64,000 bases of DNA from JAGQOZ01 sp041399205 (GCA_041399205.1 JAWKTK010000026.1:1-64000), one strand, 5' to 3'; shown: positions 35,652 to 47,300, numbered from the stretch's first letter. Notes: generated from the letters alone by a model not told the origin. Numbers and translations are program-made.

Positions 35652-36833
35652 TTACCGATGACGGGAATAAACCTGGTTCGCCGCTGCGATACTGGCACCC
35701 GGATCAAGTGAAACGCCTTGCTCGGCCAGCAGTTGCTCCAATCCAGCCAGTAATAACAAGACATTGTTGGTTCGGGCACCGTATCCCATCAGACCAATTC
35801 GCCAAACCTTGCCTTTGAACGCACCCAGTCCCCCGCCGATTTCAATACCAAAGCGTTCCAGCAATCCTTTGCGAACCGTCACGTCGTCCACGCCATGGGG
35901 AATGGTCACGGCGTTCAGCATCGGCAATTGATGGCCATCTTGCGCGGCGAAGGAAATTCCGATCGCCGCCAAGCCCGCTTTCAAGGCTTGATGTTGTAGT
36001 TGGTGTCGAGCAAAACAGGCGTCCAACCCTTCGGCCAACACCAAGCGAACGGCTTCGTGTAAACCGTAGCTCATATTGATTGGCGCCGTGTGGTGGTAAA
36101 CTCGTTCACTACCCCAGTACGATGCCAACATACTGACGTCCAAGTACCAACTTTGTACCTTCGACTTGCGATTCAAAATTACATCCACCGCTTTTTGGTT
36201 GAAGGTAATCGGAGCCAGTCCGGGCGGACAGCTGAGACATTTCTGTGAACCGGAATACATCACGTCCACGCCCCATTCGTCTACCTTGACCGGCATGCCG
36301 CCCAGTGCGGTGACGGCATCCACAATCAACATGGCACTGGCTTGATGCACGGCATTGGCAATTTCAGGAATCGGCTGATTCGCCCCGGTCGAAGTTTCGG
36401 CCTGCACAATGCCGACAATTTTCGGTTGGAATTGTTCTAACAGCGGAGCCAAATCTTCAGCCGAAAAAACTTCGCCCCAGGGACGTTCCACGGTTTTGAC
36501 TTCGGCACCGCAACGGGTCGCTACGTCCACCATTCGATTGCCGAAGACACCGTTGACACAAATCAAGACGAGATCGCCCGGTTCGACCAGATTGACAAAG
36601 GCCGCTTCCATGCCGGCTGAACCTGTGGCGCTAACCGCAAACGTCATTTGGTTTTGTGTTTGGAACAGCGTGCGCAACATTTGCTGAAGCTGGTCCATGA
36701 TTTCCAAATAGTACGGATCCAGATGCCCAACAGTAGGCTTGCCCATGGCTTCCAAAACGTTGGGGTGGATGTCACTGGGACCTGGCCCCATAAGCACTCG
36801 GACCGGGGGCTGAAGCCGTTCAGGAAGGGACAT
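35652..36833 (-). CDS. Class V PLP-dependent aminotransferase (alanine/serine-glyoxylate type)
   Basis: The product has 393 residues from MSLPERL. The family start MGPGPSDIHPNVLEAMG, the PLP-binding region SATGSAGMEAA and LIVDAVTALGG, and Lys198 in SGSQKCLSCPPGL identify the alanine- or serine-glyoxylate/2-aminoethylphosphonate branch. It moves the amino group from Ser or Ala to glyoxylate or pyruvate. GAGGAG eight bases before the ATG at 36833 fixes the start. Confidence 0.92.
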   Translation of the reverse strand: MSLPERLQPPVRVLMGPGPSDIHPNVLEAMGKPTVGHLDPYYLEIMDQLQQMLRTLFQTQNQMTFAVSATGSAGMEAAFVNLVEPGDLVLICVNGVFGNRMVDVATRCGAEVKTVERPWGEVFSAEDLAPLLEQFQPKIVGIVQAETSTGANQPIPEIANAVHQASAMLIVDAVTALGGMPVKVDEWGVDVMYSGSQKCLSCPPGLAPITFNQKAVDVILNRKSKVQSWYLDVSMLASYWGSERVYHHTAPINMSYGLHEAVRLVLAEGLDACFARHQLQHQALKAGLAAIGISFAAQDGHQLPMLNAVTIPHGVDDVTVRKGLLERFGIEIGGGLGAFKGKVWRIGLMGYGARTNNVLLLLAGLEQLLAEQGVSLDPGASIAAANQVYSRHR

Positions 36834-37054
36834 GGCGATCACTCCTCATACTGCCGCAAAACCGCTGCGGATTTGTTTGTTTGTCGAAACACCGATGCTG
36901 AGCGAACTTAGTCTGGTGTCGCGGAAAATGCAACCGATAGGCAGATGGATCGAGCCAAGAATTGGCAGGAAATGATAGTCGGTTAGCTGGGCAGACGGTA
37001 TAATCAGCGGTTCTCGGAATTGGCAAATACGGTATCGATACAAGGACAGAGTTC

Positions 37055-38689
37055 ATGGCTTGTCGCAATTATTGGTTGCTATCTTTACTTTGCACCTTGG
37101 CGGTGTTCGGTTCGGCGCGATCCCAGGATCTTGTTCGAGAGCTACAGAAGCAAGCGGACGAACAAAAGCAAGCCAGTTGGGGCCATTGGGGCGCCAAGCC
37201 CAACGTGTATTCGGATTGGACAAACCATTCGAATCGCTTGATCCCTATCTATACTTTTGGGATGGATCTGAGCGAATTCGCAGGTTCGCAGAGCGTCTAT
37301 CGAGATGCCGACAAACTGCAATCCATTTACGGCTATGCGCCCCAACAGACTGTGAATCCGAACGCGGAATACTTAGATCAGACCGATGTGTATCGGTTGC
37401 AACAGCAAGCAGTAAACGCCGGCAAAAAGTACGTCATCCTGATCGTGTTTGACGGCATGGACTGGCAGACTACGCAAGCGGCAGCCGTATACAAGTCGCA
37501 GCAGATCTACGAATCAGGCCGAGGCAGCGGACTGCTGTTTCAAGACTACACAGGAACGCAGACCGATTACGGTTGGTTTGTCAGCAGTCCCTACACTACC
37601 GGTGGTGATGTAGATGTCAACACGCAAACCGCCACGTGTGATGGCAGCGCCAAGAACGGTGGTTATTCGTACCAAATCGGCGGTCCATTTCCATGGTCCA
37701 GACCAAAGGCTCCGGCGTATCACCTGGGACAAGTCAAGAATGCGCCACACGGCGTGACCGATTCCGCTTCGTCGGCAACGTCCATGACGGCGGGAATCAA
37801 AACGTATAACGCGGCCATTAACGTTGGTCCGAATGGCGAACAGGTTGAGCCAATTGGTCGAACGCTACAAGCGAAACGCAATTGGTCGATTGGTGTGGTG
37901 ACCAGTGTGCCCATCAGTCATGCGACTCCGGCTGCTGCCTATTCGAACAACGTCAATCGGAACGACTATCAGGATTTGACCAAAGACTTGCTGGGCTTGC
38001 GTTCTGTCTCGCACAGACAACAACCGTTGTCGGGCGTGGATGTTTTGATTGGCTGCGGTTGGGGTGAAACCAAGAACGAAGATTCCGGCCAAGGCGATAA
38101 TTTTGTTCCCGGGAATCGCTACTTTCCGGAAACAGAATGGGCCAAGGTGGATATCGAAAAGAATGGCAAGTATCGAGTTGCGCAGCGTACGCCCGGCAAG
38201 CCCGGCAAACAAGTTTTGTTGGAAGCGGCTAAGCGAGCCTATCAGGAAAACACTCGGCTGTTCGGCTTCTTCGGCGTGACTGGCGAAAAGGGTCGTCAAG
38301 GCGGTCATCTTCCCTATCAAACGGCCGATGGTCAGTACAACACGTATCAAGAAGTCAATGACCCAAATGACATCGACGAAAACCCGACGCTGGCCGATAT
38401 GACTCGAGCAGCTTTGGGAGTCCTTTCGAAAAACTCGAACGGCTTTTGGCTAATGATCGAAGCGGGCGACGTCGACTGGGCCAACCACAAGAACAATCTG
38501 GACAATTCCGTCGGCGCGGTCCTGAGTGGTGACGAAGCGTTTAAAATGGTCATCAGCTGGGTCGAAAAATACGACAAGTGGGACGAAACCGCAGTCATCC
38601 TGACCGCCGACCACGGTCACCACCTTGTCATCTCGGATCCCTCGGTCTTGATCAAAGGCAACACATCCTCCGCACTGTCGGCAAAGTAG
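37055..38689 (+). CDS. Alkaline phosphatase, secreted
   Basis: The 544-residue protein has a signal peptide (MACRNYWLLSLLCTLAVFGSARS). Its phosphatase core has IVFDGMDWQT, the phosphorylated Ser237 in VTDSASSATSMTAG, metal ligands in EAGDVDWANHKNN and the terminal ILTADHGHH. The order matches PhoA-type alkaline phosphatases, which release phosphate from monoesters in the periplasm. A TATAAT at 37000-37005 lies upstream with only a weak -35. A strong hairpin follows the gene. Confidence 0.93.
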   Translation: MACRNYWLLSLLCTLAVFGSARSQDLVRELQKQADEQKQASWGHWGAKPNVYSDWTNHSNRLIPIYTFGMDLSEFAGSQSVYRDADKLQSIYGYAPQQTVNPNAEYLDQTDVYRLQQQAVNAGKKYVILIVFDGMDWQTTQAAAVYKSQQIYESGRGSGLLFQDYTGTQTDYGWFVSSPYTTGGDVDVNTQTATCDGSAKNGGYSYQIGGPFPWSRPKAPAYHLGQVKNAPHGVTDSASSATSMTAGIKTYNAAINVGPNGEQVEPIGRTLQAKRNWSIGVVTSVPISHATPAAAYSNNVNRNDYQDLTKDLLGLRSVSHRQQPLSGVDVLIGCGWGETKNEDSGQGDNFVPGNRYFPETEWAKVDIEKNGKYRVAQRTPGKPGKQVLLEAAKRAYQENTRLFGFFGVTGEKGRQGGHLPYQTADGQYNTYQEVNDPNDIDENPTLADMTRAALGVLSKNSNGFWLMIEAGDVDWANHKNNLDNSVGAVLSGDEAFKMVISWVEKYDKWDETAVILTADHGHHLVISDPSVLIKGNTSSALSAK

Positions 38690-38769
38690 CCGGTTTCGCA
38701 GTTGGTAAATCTGTCCGATTCTGCGTTTACGCATGCATGAGCTTTTTCGGATGCAAACATGTAAACATG

Positions 38770-38804
38770 TCACGCGTTCGTTCGAATTGCGAACGAACGC
38801 GTGA
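38770..38804. terminator. Bidirectional hairpin between convergent genes
   Basis: A perfect 15-bp stem (TCACGCGTTCGTTCG and its complement at 38790-38804) closes a five-base loop AATTG. It lies between the 3' ends of the alkaline phosphatase and the delta-60 giant gene, as expected for a shared terminator. No U tract is present on either strand. A smaller ACATGT-AA-ACATGT repeat lies just upstream. Confidence 0.75.
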
Positions 38805-38861
38805 TCGGTCTTGGCCGCCGACGAGCGGCTGATCGAGATCGCGCAGATCAAGAAGGGGATT

Positions 38862-41800
38862 CTAGTCTTTGACTTTGTCGCCTTCCCCGCCGAACAGATA
38901 GTCTTGTCCTTTCTGTCCCTTCAAGTCGTCGCCGGCATCGTCGTCGGTGATCGTTCCAAGACCGAGCAACGCAGCGGCAACGTCATCATTCAGCCAGCTG
39001 GCTAAAGCTGCGTCAACTGCTGTCAAATCGTCTTGATTGGCCGTGGCACCAGCGATCAACAGGTCGTCGTGATCGCCACCTTTGATGTTGTCACTGCCTT
39101 GCCCTCCGATCAGGACGTCATTGCCGTCGCGCCCGAAGAGATTGTCGTTTCCTTCGCCTCCATTCAAAAAGTCACTACCACTGCCGCCTTGAATGTGGTC
39201 GTTACCAAAACCACCAAAAACCGTTTGCGAAGTCGTAATCGCACCGCCCGCTTCTCCATTGAAATGATCGTCACCACCCATTAGATATGCCACGATTCGT
39301 TCAAGGGATGAAAGCGAGTATGAATGCGTGAGATTCGGACCGTCGCCCTGGTTAATCTGGGCGTCAATGGTTAGCTGACTTCCGTTCGCATCCAATGATA
39401 GATTGATATGGTCTCGGCCATCAGTTCCGACAACGTATAGCGTTCCGTCCATGACACTCATCCCGCCCTGGACGACGGCAGTGGTGGTTGCGTTGCCAAC
39501 GCCCCCTTCAAAATCGTCGATAGTGACGGTGATCGTGAATATGCCTCCTGATGCGTAATCATGTTCAGCTGCGAACCTATCGGCAGACTGATCGATATCG
39601 ACCGCTGCGATTATTTCCACAGCCGAACCATCACCCCAGTCCACAGTGACGGAATGCGTGTCGGTTAAATCAGGGTCTTGGAACATTCCTTCAATCACTA
39701 CGTTACCATCCGGCGAACCATTGCTCGGTTCATCGTTACTTGAAACCAACTGAGTCACGGCTGGGGTGTCATTCTGACCGTTGACGCTGATTGTGACGGT
39801 GGCAATGTCAGAGAGTCCATTACCGTCTGTGGCCGTGTAGGTAAGAACGTCCGACGCGGATTCGCCAACCGCCAGCCACTCGAATTTTCCATTTGGATCG
39901 TAGTTGATCGAAACGCCATCAGGATTGAGTGTTACCGCTCCAAGTGTCAACGCCGTATCCACGTTTTCAATGGTCAAACGATCATTCAGATCCGGATCTG
40001 AATCATTGGCGGTTAGATTGAGATTAGCGCTTGGGCCGTCTTCGCTAACGTCCGACGAGTCATCATTGGCGTTAGGAACACTATTCTTCCCATAAATACT
40101 GAGTGTCACGGTGGCCGTTGCCGTGCCTCCGTTGCCGTCGGTTATGGTGTAGGTAAACGAATCGGTTGCAAGATCATTTGCCGAAAGATAATCAAACTGC
40201 CCATTCGGCGAATAGCTAATCGAATCGCCGTCCGGATTCAACACAACCGTTCCCAGCGTACCCGATATGTCAACGCTTTCAATCTGCACATCGTCGCCAA
40301 TATCGACGTCCGTGTCATTCGAAGTCACATCCACAGCAATACTAATTGTGTCTTCAAAAAGTGAGGCGTCGTCATCATTGGCGTGAGGATTATCGTTTCG
40401 GCCAATCACCGATACCGTCACGTTGGCTGAATCGAATTCACCGTTTCCATCAGTAATGGTATAAGCAAACGTGTCCGACGCGAATTCGCCGGCGGGCAAT
40501 GAATCAAACTGACCATTGGGGTCATAATTAAACGTGCCGTTGGCGTTGCTTGTCACGATGCCAAGCGTGTCGTTCGCGTCGTAGCTCACGACAGTAATCG
40601 AATCCCCATCGGGATCGCTGTCATTGCTCAGGACTGAGCCGGTTGTGAATGGCGAATCTTGATCGGTTGTAAAGTTCGCATTATCGTGGTCGTCTTGAGC
40701 AACCGGCGGCAAGTTGTCTTCCTCGGTAACGTACCGAGTAATCATCATGTCGTTTTGAGTCAAACTACCAAACGTCTGACCGCCAAATAGCAATCGTCCG
40801 TTGCCTTGATTCGCGATTCGGACAATCGGACTGGGACCAATATTCCAAAGAATTCCGTCCGCGGGAGAATCGTAATCATCAAAAGATGTGTCAACGTCAC
40901 CGTTCGAATTCAAGCGGACCACATTGCCACCGCCTTGTGAACTCAAGAGAATCCGATCTCGATCATCCACCAGAAGGGCATTCGGAAAGACGCCGAATCC
41001 AGCAGGCGGTTGGGCTATGCCAGCAGCCCCAAACGTCCCATCCAAGATGCCGTTCGAACTGAATCTGGCAACGGCAGATTCGGACTGATTATTTGCGTTT
41101 CGCCCATAGCCAGAAATGACGATTCGTCCGTGGCTGTCCAGTCCGGCATCCAGGACTCCGGCGTTTCCATTTGGAAATTCAACATAGGCGGCGCCATTTG
41201 TACCGAAGGACGAGTCTAATGTGCCGTTGGAACCAATGTCCTTCATTCGGAAAACCATCCATTTTGATGCAGTGAAGTTTTCTCCTGTAGGGATGGCGTT
41301 GCCTACTATGAACAATCCATCGTTCTTGTCCAAAAAGGCCGTCGTGATGTTCTCTTGTCCACCAAGGTCGATGTCGGTAAACGTTGCTTCTAACGTCCCA
41401 TCCGGAGTATATCTCCGAATCCTAACATCCGTATCCGTGCCGTTCCAAATGCCTGCAATCAGATAGATCGTTCCGTCAGAATCAACATCCCACGCTGAAA
41501 TGAAGTCGGTATTATCGAGCCGACCATTATCGCCGAATGAAGTGTCTTGCGACCCGTCTGGCAAATAGCGTACCACCGTTCGTCCCTCCGATACCAAAAT
41601 CGCATCGTCGGTATGAATCTTCATGCGGTCATAGTTTCTGGCGTCCAATTCTATGACGCCGTCGCTATCAAAATTTGCGTCCAAGGACTGACCGTCTTCG
41701 TCATAACGAACCAGACGCCTTGTCGAACCTGATTGAACCAATCCAGCAATTCTTCCCGTGCTGTCCGTTTGAATATCTAGTAGGGAATCACTACTGGATG

Positions 41801-43112
41801 CCTGAAAATCAACCGAGTTCCAACCGCTCGTGTCAAAGCTGGTATCGTAGACTCCGTTGGCAGCAAAGCGTCCAAGGGCCATATCAAACGTGCCTGGCCC
41901 CGAAACGTATCCGCCAAACAGGAACCCACCAGCATCCGCCGCTAGAGCTCGAGCCAATTGCGTTTGTTGCACAGGAAAGAATCGAGCGATTGAATCAGAT
42001 GAGTTGCTCCCAAAACTATTGTCGGGGGTTCCATCATTTTTCATTCCGTAAAGTCCCCAGCGAAATCCAAGCGCTATCGTGCCGTCAGGGCCGATTTCTA
42101 GTCGATCCGGACCTCCAGAAGTGTTTGTAATATGAATTCCATTAGCACCAAACGAAGTGTCCAATTGCAATCCTTGATCCAAGCGCATCGCATATCCGCG
42201 AGAAACGTAGCTACCGCTGGCGAGTTGATTCTGCACCCAGCCACCGACGACAATCTTGCCATCAGCGTCGGTTCGAACACCTTTCGCCGAATCCAGCCTA
42301 TCGGAAAGTTCAAACAGCGATCCTTCTGCTACAGTCCCATCGGCGTTATAGCGAATGACAAACGTATCTTGGTCGTTCGAGCTTCCGAAATAGCTGGAAC
42401 CAACCACAATCAGATTGCCGTCCGCATCAAACGTAGCATCGTAAGCCTGTTCGGACTGGTTGCCGAAATCCACGGGCGTGAATTCCAAGTCAAGCGTACC
42501 GTCGAGGTTGAATCGCTTTACAACAATATCCGTAAGACTACTGTTGCTCACGGCACGAAACTTCGAACCGGCAACAATCAACTTGCCTGCTCCGTCTGAA
42601 GCAGAATTTGGCACAATCCCCGCGAAGATGGCCTGAAATCCATCGTTGTAATACTGCTGGCCGTTGAAACCAAAGGTTGTATCCAGAGATCCGTCAGGAT
42701 TGAGTCTGATGATCGAGCTAGCGCCAGCGGAATAGATCCCACCGTCATCCGCAACCGTAATCGACAGAATATTTCCAGCAATGGGGCTGGTCAGTAGAGT
42801 CGTACCGTCGTTGCCAAAGGTTGCGTCAATTTGTCCGTCCGCTTCGAATCTGGCGAACGCTGCACTAACACCAGACGGTGAAGCTGCTACAACAATCTTG
42901 CCGTCCGACTGTACCGCAATGTCCTGGGCTTGCTCGCGCAGGCTACCGACAAAATCCGCCGTGACAAATCCGCTATCACCAAATGAAGCGTCTAGATGGG
43001 CGGCCATCACGCGCCGATCCTCCAGTTGCTCAAGTTGGTAGCCGAAACGCTGTTTGATTTGGGTGCGCCGATTTTGCCGCTTGTTCGATATTCTTCGTCG
43101 GCTATTTGCCAT
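38862..43112 (-). CDS. Giant secreted protein: LEPR-type signal, delta-60 repeats, cadherin-like domains, RTX repeats
   Basis: The product has 1416 residues. A basic N-terminus leads to FGYQLEQLEDRRVMAA, a LEPR-XLL-type planctomycete export signal. A long series of delta-60 repeats follows (pattern DGKIVV..., ...LDTSFG). Three or four cadherin/VCBS-like domains of about 95 residues come next (NDNPHANDDDASLFEDT, FTYTITDGNG). After a PKD-like domain (VTVDWGDGSA), RTX calcium nonapeptides (GGFGNDHIQGGSGSDFLNGG) end the protein. It is probably a surface adhesin. GGAGAG six bases before the ATG at 43112 sets the start. It lacks the dockerin tag seen in the giants further on. Confidence 0.88.
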   Translation of the reverse strand: MANSRRRISNKRQNRRTQIKQRFGYQLEQLEDRRVMAAHLDASFGDSGFVTADFVGSLREQAQDIAVQSDGKIVVAASPSGVSAAFARFEADGQIDATFGNDGTTLLTSPIAGNILSITVADDGGIYSAGASSIIRLNPDGSLDTTFGFNGQQYYNDGFQAIFAGIVPNSASDGAGKLIVAGSKFRAVSNSSLTDIVVKRFNLDGTLDLEFTPVDFGNQSEQAYDATFDADGNLIVVGSSYFGSSNDQDTFVIRYNADGTVAEGSLFELSDRLDSAKGVRTDADGKIVVGGWVQNQLASGSYVSRGYAMRLDQGLQLDTSFGANGIHITNTSGGPDRLEIGPDGTIALGFRWGLYGMKNDGTPDNSFGSNSSDSIARFFPVQQTQLARALAADAGGFLFGGYVSGPGTFDMALGRFAANGVYDTSFDTSGWNSVDFQASSSDSLLDIQTDSTGRIAGLVQSGSTRRLVRYDEDGQSLDANFDSDGVIELDARNYDRMKIHTDDAILVSEGRTVVRYLPDGSQDTSFGDNGRLDNTDFISAWDVDSDGTIYLIAGIWNGTDTDVRIRRYTPDGTLEATFTDIDLGGQENITTAFLDKNDGLFIVGNAIPTGENFTASKWMVFRMKDIGSNGTLDSSFGTNGAAYVEFPNGNAGVLDAGLDSHGRIVISGYGRNANNQSESAVARFSSNGILDGTFGAAGIAQPPAGFGVFPNALLVDDRDRILLSSQGGGNVVRLNSNGDVDTSFDDYDSPADGILWNIGPSPIVRIANQGNGRLLFGGQTFGSLTQNDMMITRYVTEEDNLPPVAQDDHDNANFTTDQDSPFTTGSVLSNDSDPDGDSITVVSYDANDTLGIVTSNANGTFNYDPNGQFDSLPAGEFASDTFAYTITDGNGEFDSANVTVSVIGRNDNPHANDDDASLFEDTISIAVDVTSNDTDVDIGDDVQIESVDISGTLGTVVLNPDGDSISYSPNGQFDYLSANDLATDSFTYTITDGNGGTATATVTLSIYGKNSVPNANDDSSDVSEDGPSANLNLTANDSDPDLNDRLTIENVDTALTLGAVTLNPDGVSINYDPNGKFEWLAVGESASDVLTYTATDGNGLSDIATVTISVNGQNDTPAVTQLVSSNDEPSNGSPDGNVVIEGMFQDPDLTDTHSVTVDWGDGSAVEIIAAVDIDQSADRFAAEHDYASGGIFTITVTIDDFEGGVGNATTTAVVQGGMSVMDGTLYVVGTDGRDHINLSLDANGSQLTIDAQINQGDGPNLTHSYSLSSLERIVAYLMGGDDHFNGEAGGAITTSQTVFGGFGNDHIQGGSGSDFLNGGEGNDNLFGRDGNDVLIGGQGSDNIKGGDHDDLLIAGATANQDDLTAVDAALASWLNDDVAAALLGLGTITDDDAGDDLKGQKGQDYLFGGEGDKVKD

Positions 43113-43450
43113 TGAATCTCTCCGGTATCTATCCGATTGACAACGGGCCACTCCGATGTCGGGCTTGAAATTGGGTTAGTGAAAAAATATTCCGCCACAC
43201 AATACAAGGCACTGGCATTGCCAAAACCGGACGAAAATTCCTGTCAGATTTTGCGCAGAAACAAAAATACTGAGTTGCCGAACGAATCGCGTCGCCTGGG
43301 CGACCGCTTGATTCCGTCGCGTGACCGCAGGCAACGCTACGTAGCGAGTAAGAAACTGGTGATTTGAATTTGCTGCAAAGACTAATACGCTACGAACGAC
43401 TCAGTCCGCTGTGTGATCGAGATTGCAAGACCGATGATCATGACGCAGCA
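43113..43450. other. Intergenic stretch upstream of the delta-60 gene
   Basis: About 340 bases between two minus-strand genes. No supported gene. A short CGCTACGTAGCG palindrome is present near 43335. Confidence 0.45.
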
Positions 43451-44002
43451 CTACTTCAACATGCCCATTTGTTCTTTTAGAAACTTCACGGCGCGGAACC
43501 AGGTTTTGCGAGCGGCGTCTTCGCCTTTGCCAAGTTTTTGGCCGACTTGGGCAAAGGTCCAGCGGCGGAGGCTGCGGTATTCAATGGCGTCGCGGAATTC
43601 TTGTGGCAGGGCGGCCAGTGCGGATTCAAGAATTCGAAATTCCTCTTCAAATGCTGCCAATGCACTCGGTGACTTCAATGCAGCCGTTTGGTCTTCCAGC
43701 ACGTCCAGGGAAAGCTCGCGGCTCACATCTCGTTTCAACGTATGCATCTGCCGAATGGCATTTTGAGCGTTGTTCAGCAAGATCGCTCGCAACCACGCTC
43801 GCAAGTCCGCCTGAGAAGACCCTTGAAAATTTTCCAAATCGCGATGCGCTTCCAGAAACGTCTGCTGCACAATATCCGAAGGCGCCACCTTCTGCTTGAT
43901 GTACATCGGCAAGCTTTTGTCGGCCAGCATCCACAGGTAAAACCGCAGGGATTCTGAATCAAGCTCCGATGCGTCAAACTTGCTGGCTGCATCATCCGAC
44001 AT
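43451..44002 (-). CDS. ECF-type RNA polymerase sigma factor
   Basis: The product has 183 residues from MSDDAASKF. Region 2 is seen in VAPSDIVQQTFLEAHRDLENF and DLRAWLRAILLNNAQNAIRQ, and region 4 in ALPQEFRDAIEYRSLRRWTF and EDAARKTWFRAVKFLKEQ. No anti-sigma factor gene is adjacent. Instead a Ser/Thr kinase is transcribed divergently, an arrangement known for planctomycete ECF factors, where the kinase is suspected to be the regulator. The targets are unknown; the flanking surface-protein genes are candidates (inference). Confidence 0.9.
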   Translation of the reverse strand: MSDDAASKFDASELDSESLRFYLWMLADKSLPMYIKQKVAPSDIVQQTFLEAHRDLENFQGSSQADLRAWLRAILLNNAQNAIRQMHTLKRDVSRELSLDVLEDQTAALKSPSALAAFEEEFRILESALAALPQEFRDAIEYRSLRRWTFAQVGQKLGKGEDAARKTWFRAVKFLKEQMGMLK

Positions 44003-44308
44003 TCTTAGTGCCCTTCCCATTCGCAAGTCAACTGACCGTAAGCTGGCGTCAGTTTAAACACTCGTTATACGTCTGCAACAAAGCCTGGCGCCAACCGCCA
44101 AATTAATGGCAAAAAGTTTGCCCAAAATTTTGTGTCCGAAATGGAAATTGGAAGTGCCATGAAGCTGGTTGCAGCGATGTTTCGTGGAGTTTGCGGCGGA
44201 CCACCGCAGAATTCTGGACGACAAATATAATTGCGAATCCCCTAAATCGGCCTGTGATTCTATGATGATGAAGATTCGCTCCTTCAGATCGGCGGTTGAT
44301 TCGAAACT
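44003..44308. other. Divergent promoter region of sigma factor and kinase
   Basis: 306 bases without a gene. It should hold both promoters, but no clear consensus boxes could be placed. Confidence 0.5.
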
Positions 44309-47300
44309 ATGAACGAAGAAGAACTCCAAATTGACGAATTGGTTCGCTTTGAAGAATCGATTCATGATGAATCGTTCGAATGGATTTTGCCTGGCAACAA
44401 TGACGACTTAGTGCCATTGAAAGAATGCTTGCAACTGCTGGAGCAATATCGGCGAACTCGAAATCGTCAGACCGATAGCACACAAGACGGCCACGCAGCG
44501 CCGGCGACAACGATTGATGCAGCCTGGACGCCAACTGAGATTGGTCCGTATCGAATCCAGCATCGATTAGGAGTAGGTGCGGGCGGAGTGGTTTATTTGG
44601 CCGAAGATTTGGCACAGCATTGTCTGGTGGCCATCAAGCTGTTGCGACCAGAAGGATTATATTTTTCTGAATTACATCAGCGCTTTGTCCGCGAATCTCA
44701 GATTCTGGGGCAGTTGCAACATCCGCACATCGCGGAAGTTCTGGACGCCGGCGAACATCATGGCTTGCCCTATCTTGTTTCCACGTATTATGCCGGCAGT
44801 TCATTGGATCGACAGCTGCATGAACAAACCTGTTTTGCTCCGACGCAAGCAGCCGAGATCACTCGGCAAATTGCCATGGCCGCACAATATGCGCATGCCA
44901 ACGGCGTGATTCATCGAGACATCAAGCCGAGCAATGTGTTGATCGAACGTTGTGGCGAACCACTGAACTCGGAACAACACCCAATCCATATTCGCTTGAC
45001 CGATTTTGGTCTGGCCACTTTTTACGAATCGTCGGATCGCTCGACTTCGTCCACCGGGTTAACACGGACAGGCCATGCATTGGGAACCATCGCATATATG
45101 TCGCCCGAACAAGCGGCGGGACGGCGACGTGAAGTGGGACCGCACAGTGACATCTGGTCGATCGGCGTGGTGTTGTTCGAACTGGTGACCGGAAACGTGC
45201 CGTTGCCCAATGCGACCGTGGCCAGCATGTTGCAAAAAGTCGAATCGGGAACTTGGGATCCGTTTCGGCGCGAATCAAAATCGACTGGCTCCAAAGTTCC
45301 GCCTGACCTGAAGACCATTATTCTTAAAACGCTGGCGCCGTTACCGGCAGATCGGTATCAATCGGCAGCGGATTTGGCAGAGGACTTACAGCGGTTCTGT
45401 CAGCAGCGTCCTATCACCGCTAGGCGGCTGTCCAGAACGGAACGCCTGATGCGTTGGGGAGCGAAGAATCGGACGCTGGCCGGCGGTATTGTGACGCTGA
45501 CGTGCCTGGCACTGGTTTCCGTGTTTGCGGTGATGGCGTTCTATTCGAATGTGTTGTCCAATCGAGCTGACGAGCTGTCGCAGGCGGTGTCGGCCAAAGA
45601 GTCGGCGCTACGTGGTGCCCTTTCTGCAGAAACGTTGGCGAAGCAGCGCGAACGGGAGGCCAATGCGCAGCGGCAGCGAGCAGAACAGAGTGAACTGGCC
45701 GCAAGAGAGCTGAGCTATCGCTACGGAATGCAGACGACGTTTAATTACTTTTCCGATCACAACCTGGTGAAGGCTCGCGAATTTGCTCTGCAACAAATTC
45801 CTGGACAGGGCCAGTCCGACGTGCGAACCCTGGAGTGGCATTTACTGCATGATACGTTGCAATCGCAAGTGCGCTACTTTGGCCAGCATCAAGGCGCGGC
45901 CAACGAAGTTGCTGTCTTTGCCAACGACACAATGGCGGCTTCGGTAGGCGATGACGGTTTCGTAAAAATCTGGGATCTGACCAGTGAATGTTTGGTTCGT
46001 CAATTCCAGCCTCAACTAGGTCCGTTGCATGCGATTGCCGTGACTCCGGACCAATCGCAACTGGCTATTGGCGTCACGGCCAATCCGGCAAAGGGAGACG
46101 TATCACGAGTCTACATCTTGGATGCGATGACGGGCGAAGTACAGCAAACAATGCACCCGCATTCAACCACTATTGAAGCAATCGACATTTCCGCAGACGG
46201 CAAATACATTGCTTCGGCCAGTCGCTATCAAGAGGTTGTGGTGTCGGACTTGCAGGGAAATCATGCTTTCTCCATTCCGACTGGCGCACGAGGTCGCAAT
46301 CATCGTGTGCGGTTTTCGCCCAATTCGCAACGGATTGCCGTTTTGAGGCAGCCAGACGAAACAAGGCAGGTACAGATTTGGGACATCGCACAGCAGCGGC
46401 TGGAATTCACCATCGAACCGAGCACTCACCACCATATCAAAACTTTTGACTGGCGAACGGACGATACGTTGGCCGTTTCAGATGCATGGAATGTTGAGTT
46501 TTGGCAGATCGAACAGAATCGTCAGACATCGCATTATTCGCTGCCAGACATCCAAGGAGCCAGACAAGGTCACCCATTTGTCGAGCATTTATCGCTGCAT
46601 AACCAGAACGGATTACAAATGGCAGCGACGGACGGCTGGGGAAATGTCTATCTGTGGGGCGATAACTACTATACGCTTGGACAATTACCCGATCTTTCGT
46701 TAACGGTGCATTCAAGTCCCATTCGAGATATCGTGGTGACCGGTTTGTCACAAATCTTGACCGCCAGTGAAGATGGGCAGTTAGCCATTGTCAGTCCCCA
46801 AGGCCGACCTTGGACAATACACCCGGTCGATTTTACAATTACGTGCGGTTGTTTTGATCCGATTTGCAACTGTTTCTTTTTGGGAACCGACTACGGCGCC
46901 ATCTATCGATACGATGCTTCCGGTGCGTTCCGCAAGATCTTCGGCGCGATCGGGCTTCGCATTCAAGATCTGGTGACAATCGGTGCCGGTGGCCATTTTG
47001 CAATGGTCGACGAATTGGGCGTTGTCTCTATCTTTGATTCTTCCCAAGAAAAGCGAATCAAACGCTTTGGCCCCGGCGCGGAAACGGGCGAATATCGTTT
47101 GGCGAGTTCGGCCGATGGAAATCGTTTGGCGGTGGTAGGAGTCGATGGACACCTGCGCGTGTTTGATGTTCCACGGCAAAGCGAACGGTACGTCAAGGAT
47201 ATTCAGGGAGGTGGGCGCGCGGTGGCGGTCTCCCCGGACGGTCAGTTGATTGTGATTGGAACGGGAGACTTGAACCTTTTCGAAGCGAATTCGGGGGAGG

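Noticed and set aside
38862..43112. Type I secreted toxin
   Set aside because: RTX repeats alone do not show a toxin; there is no catalytic or pore-forming domain and no adjacent ABC exporter, while a LEPR-type signal is present.
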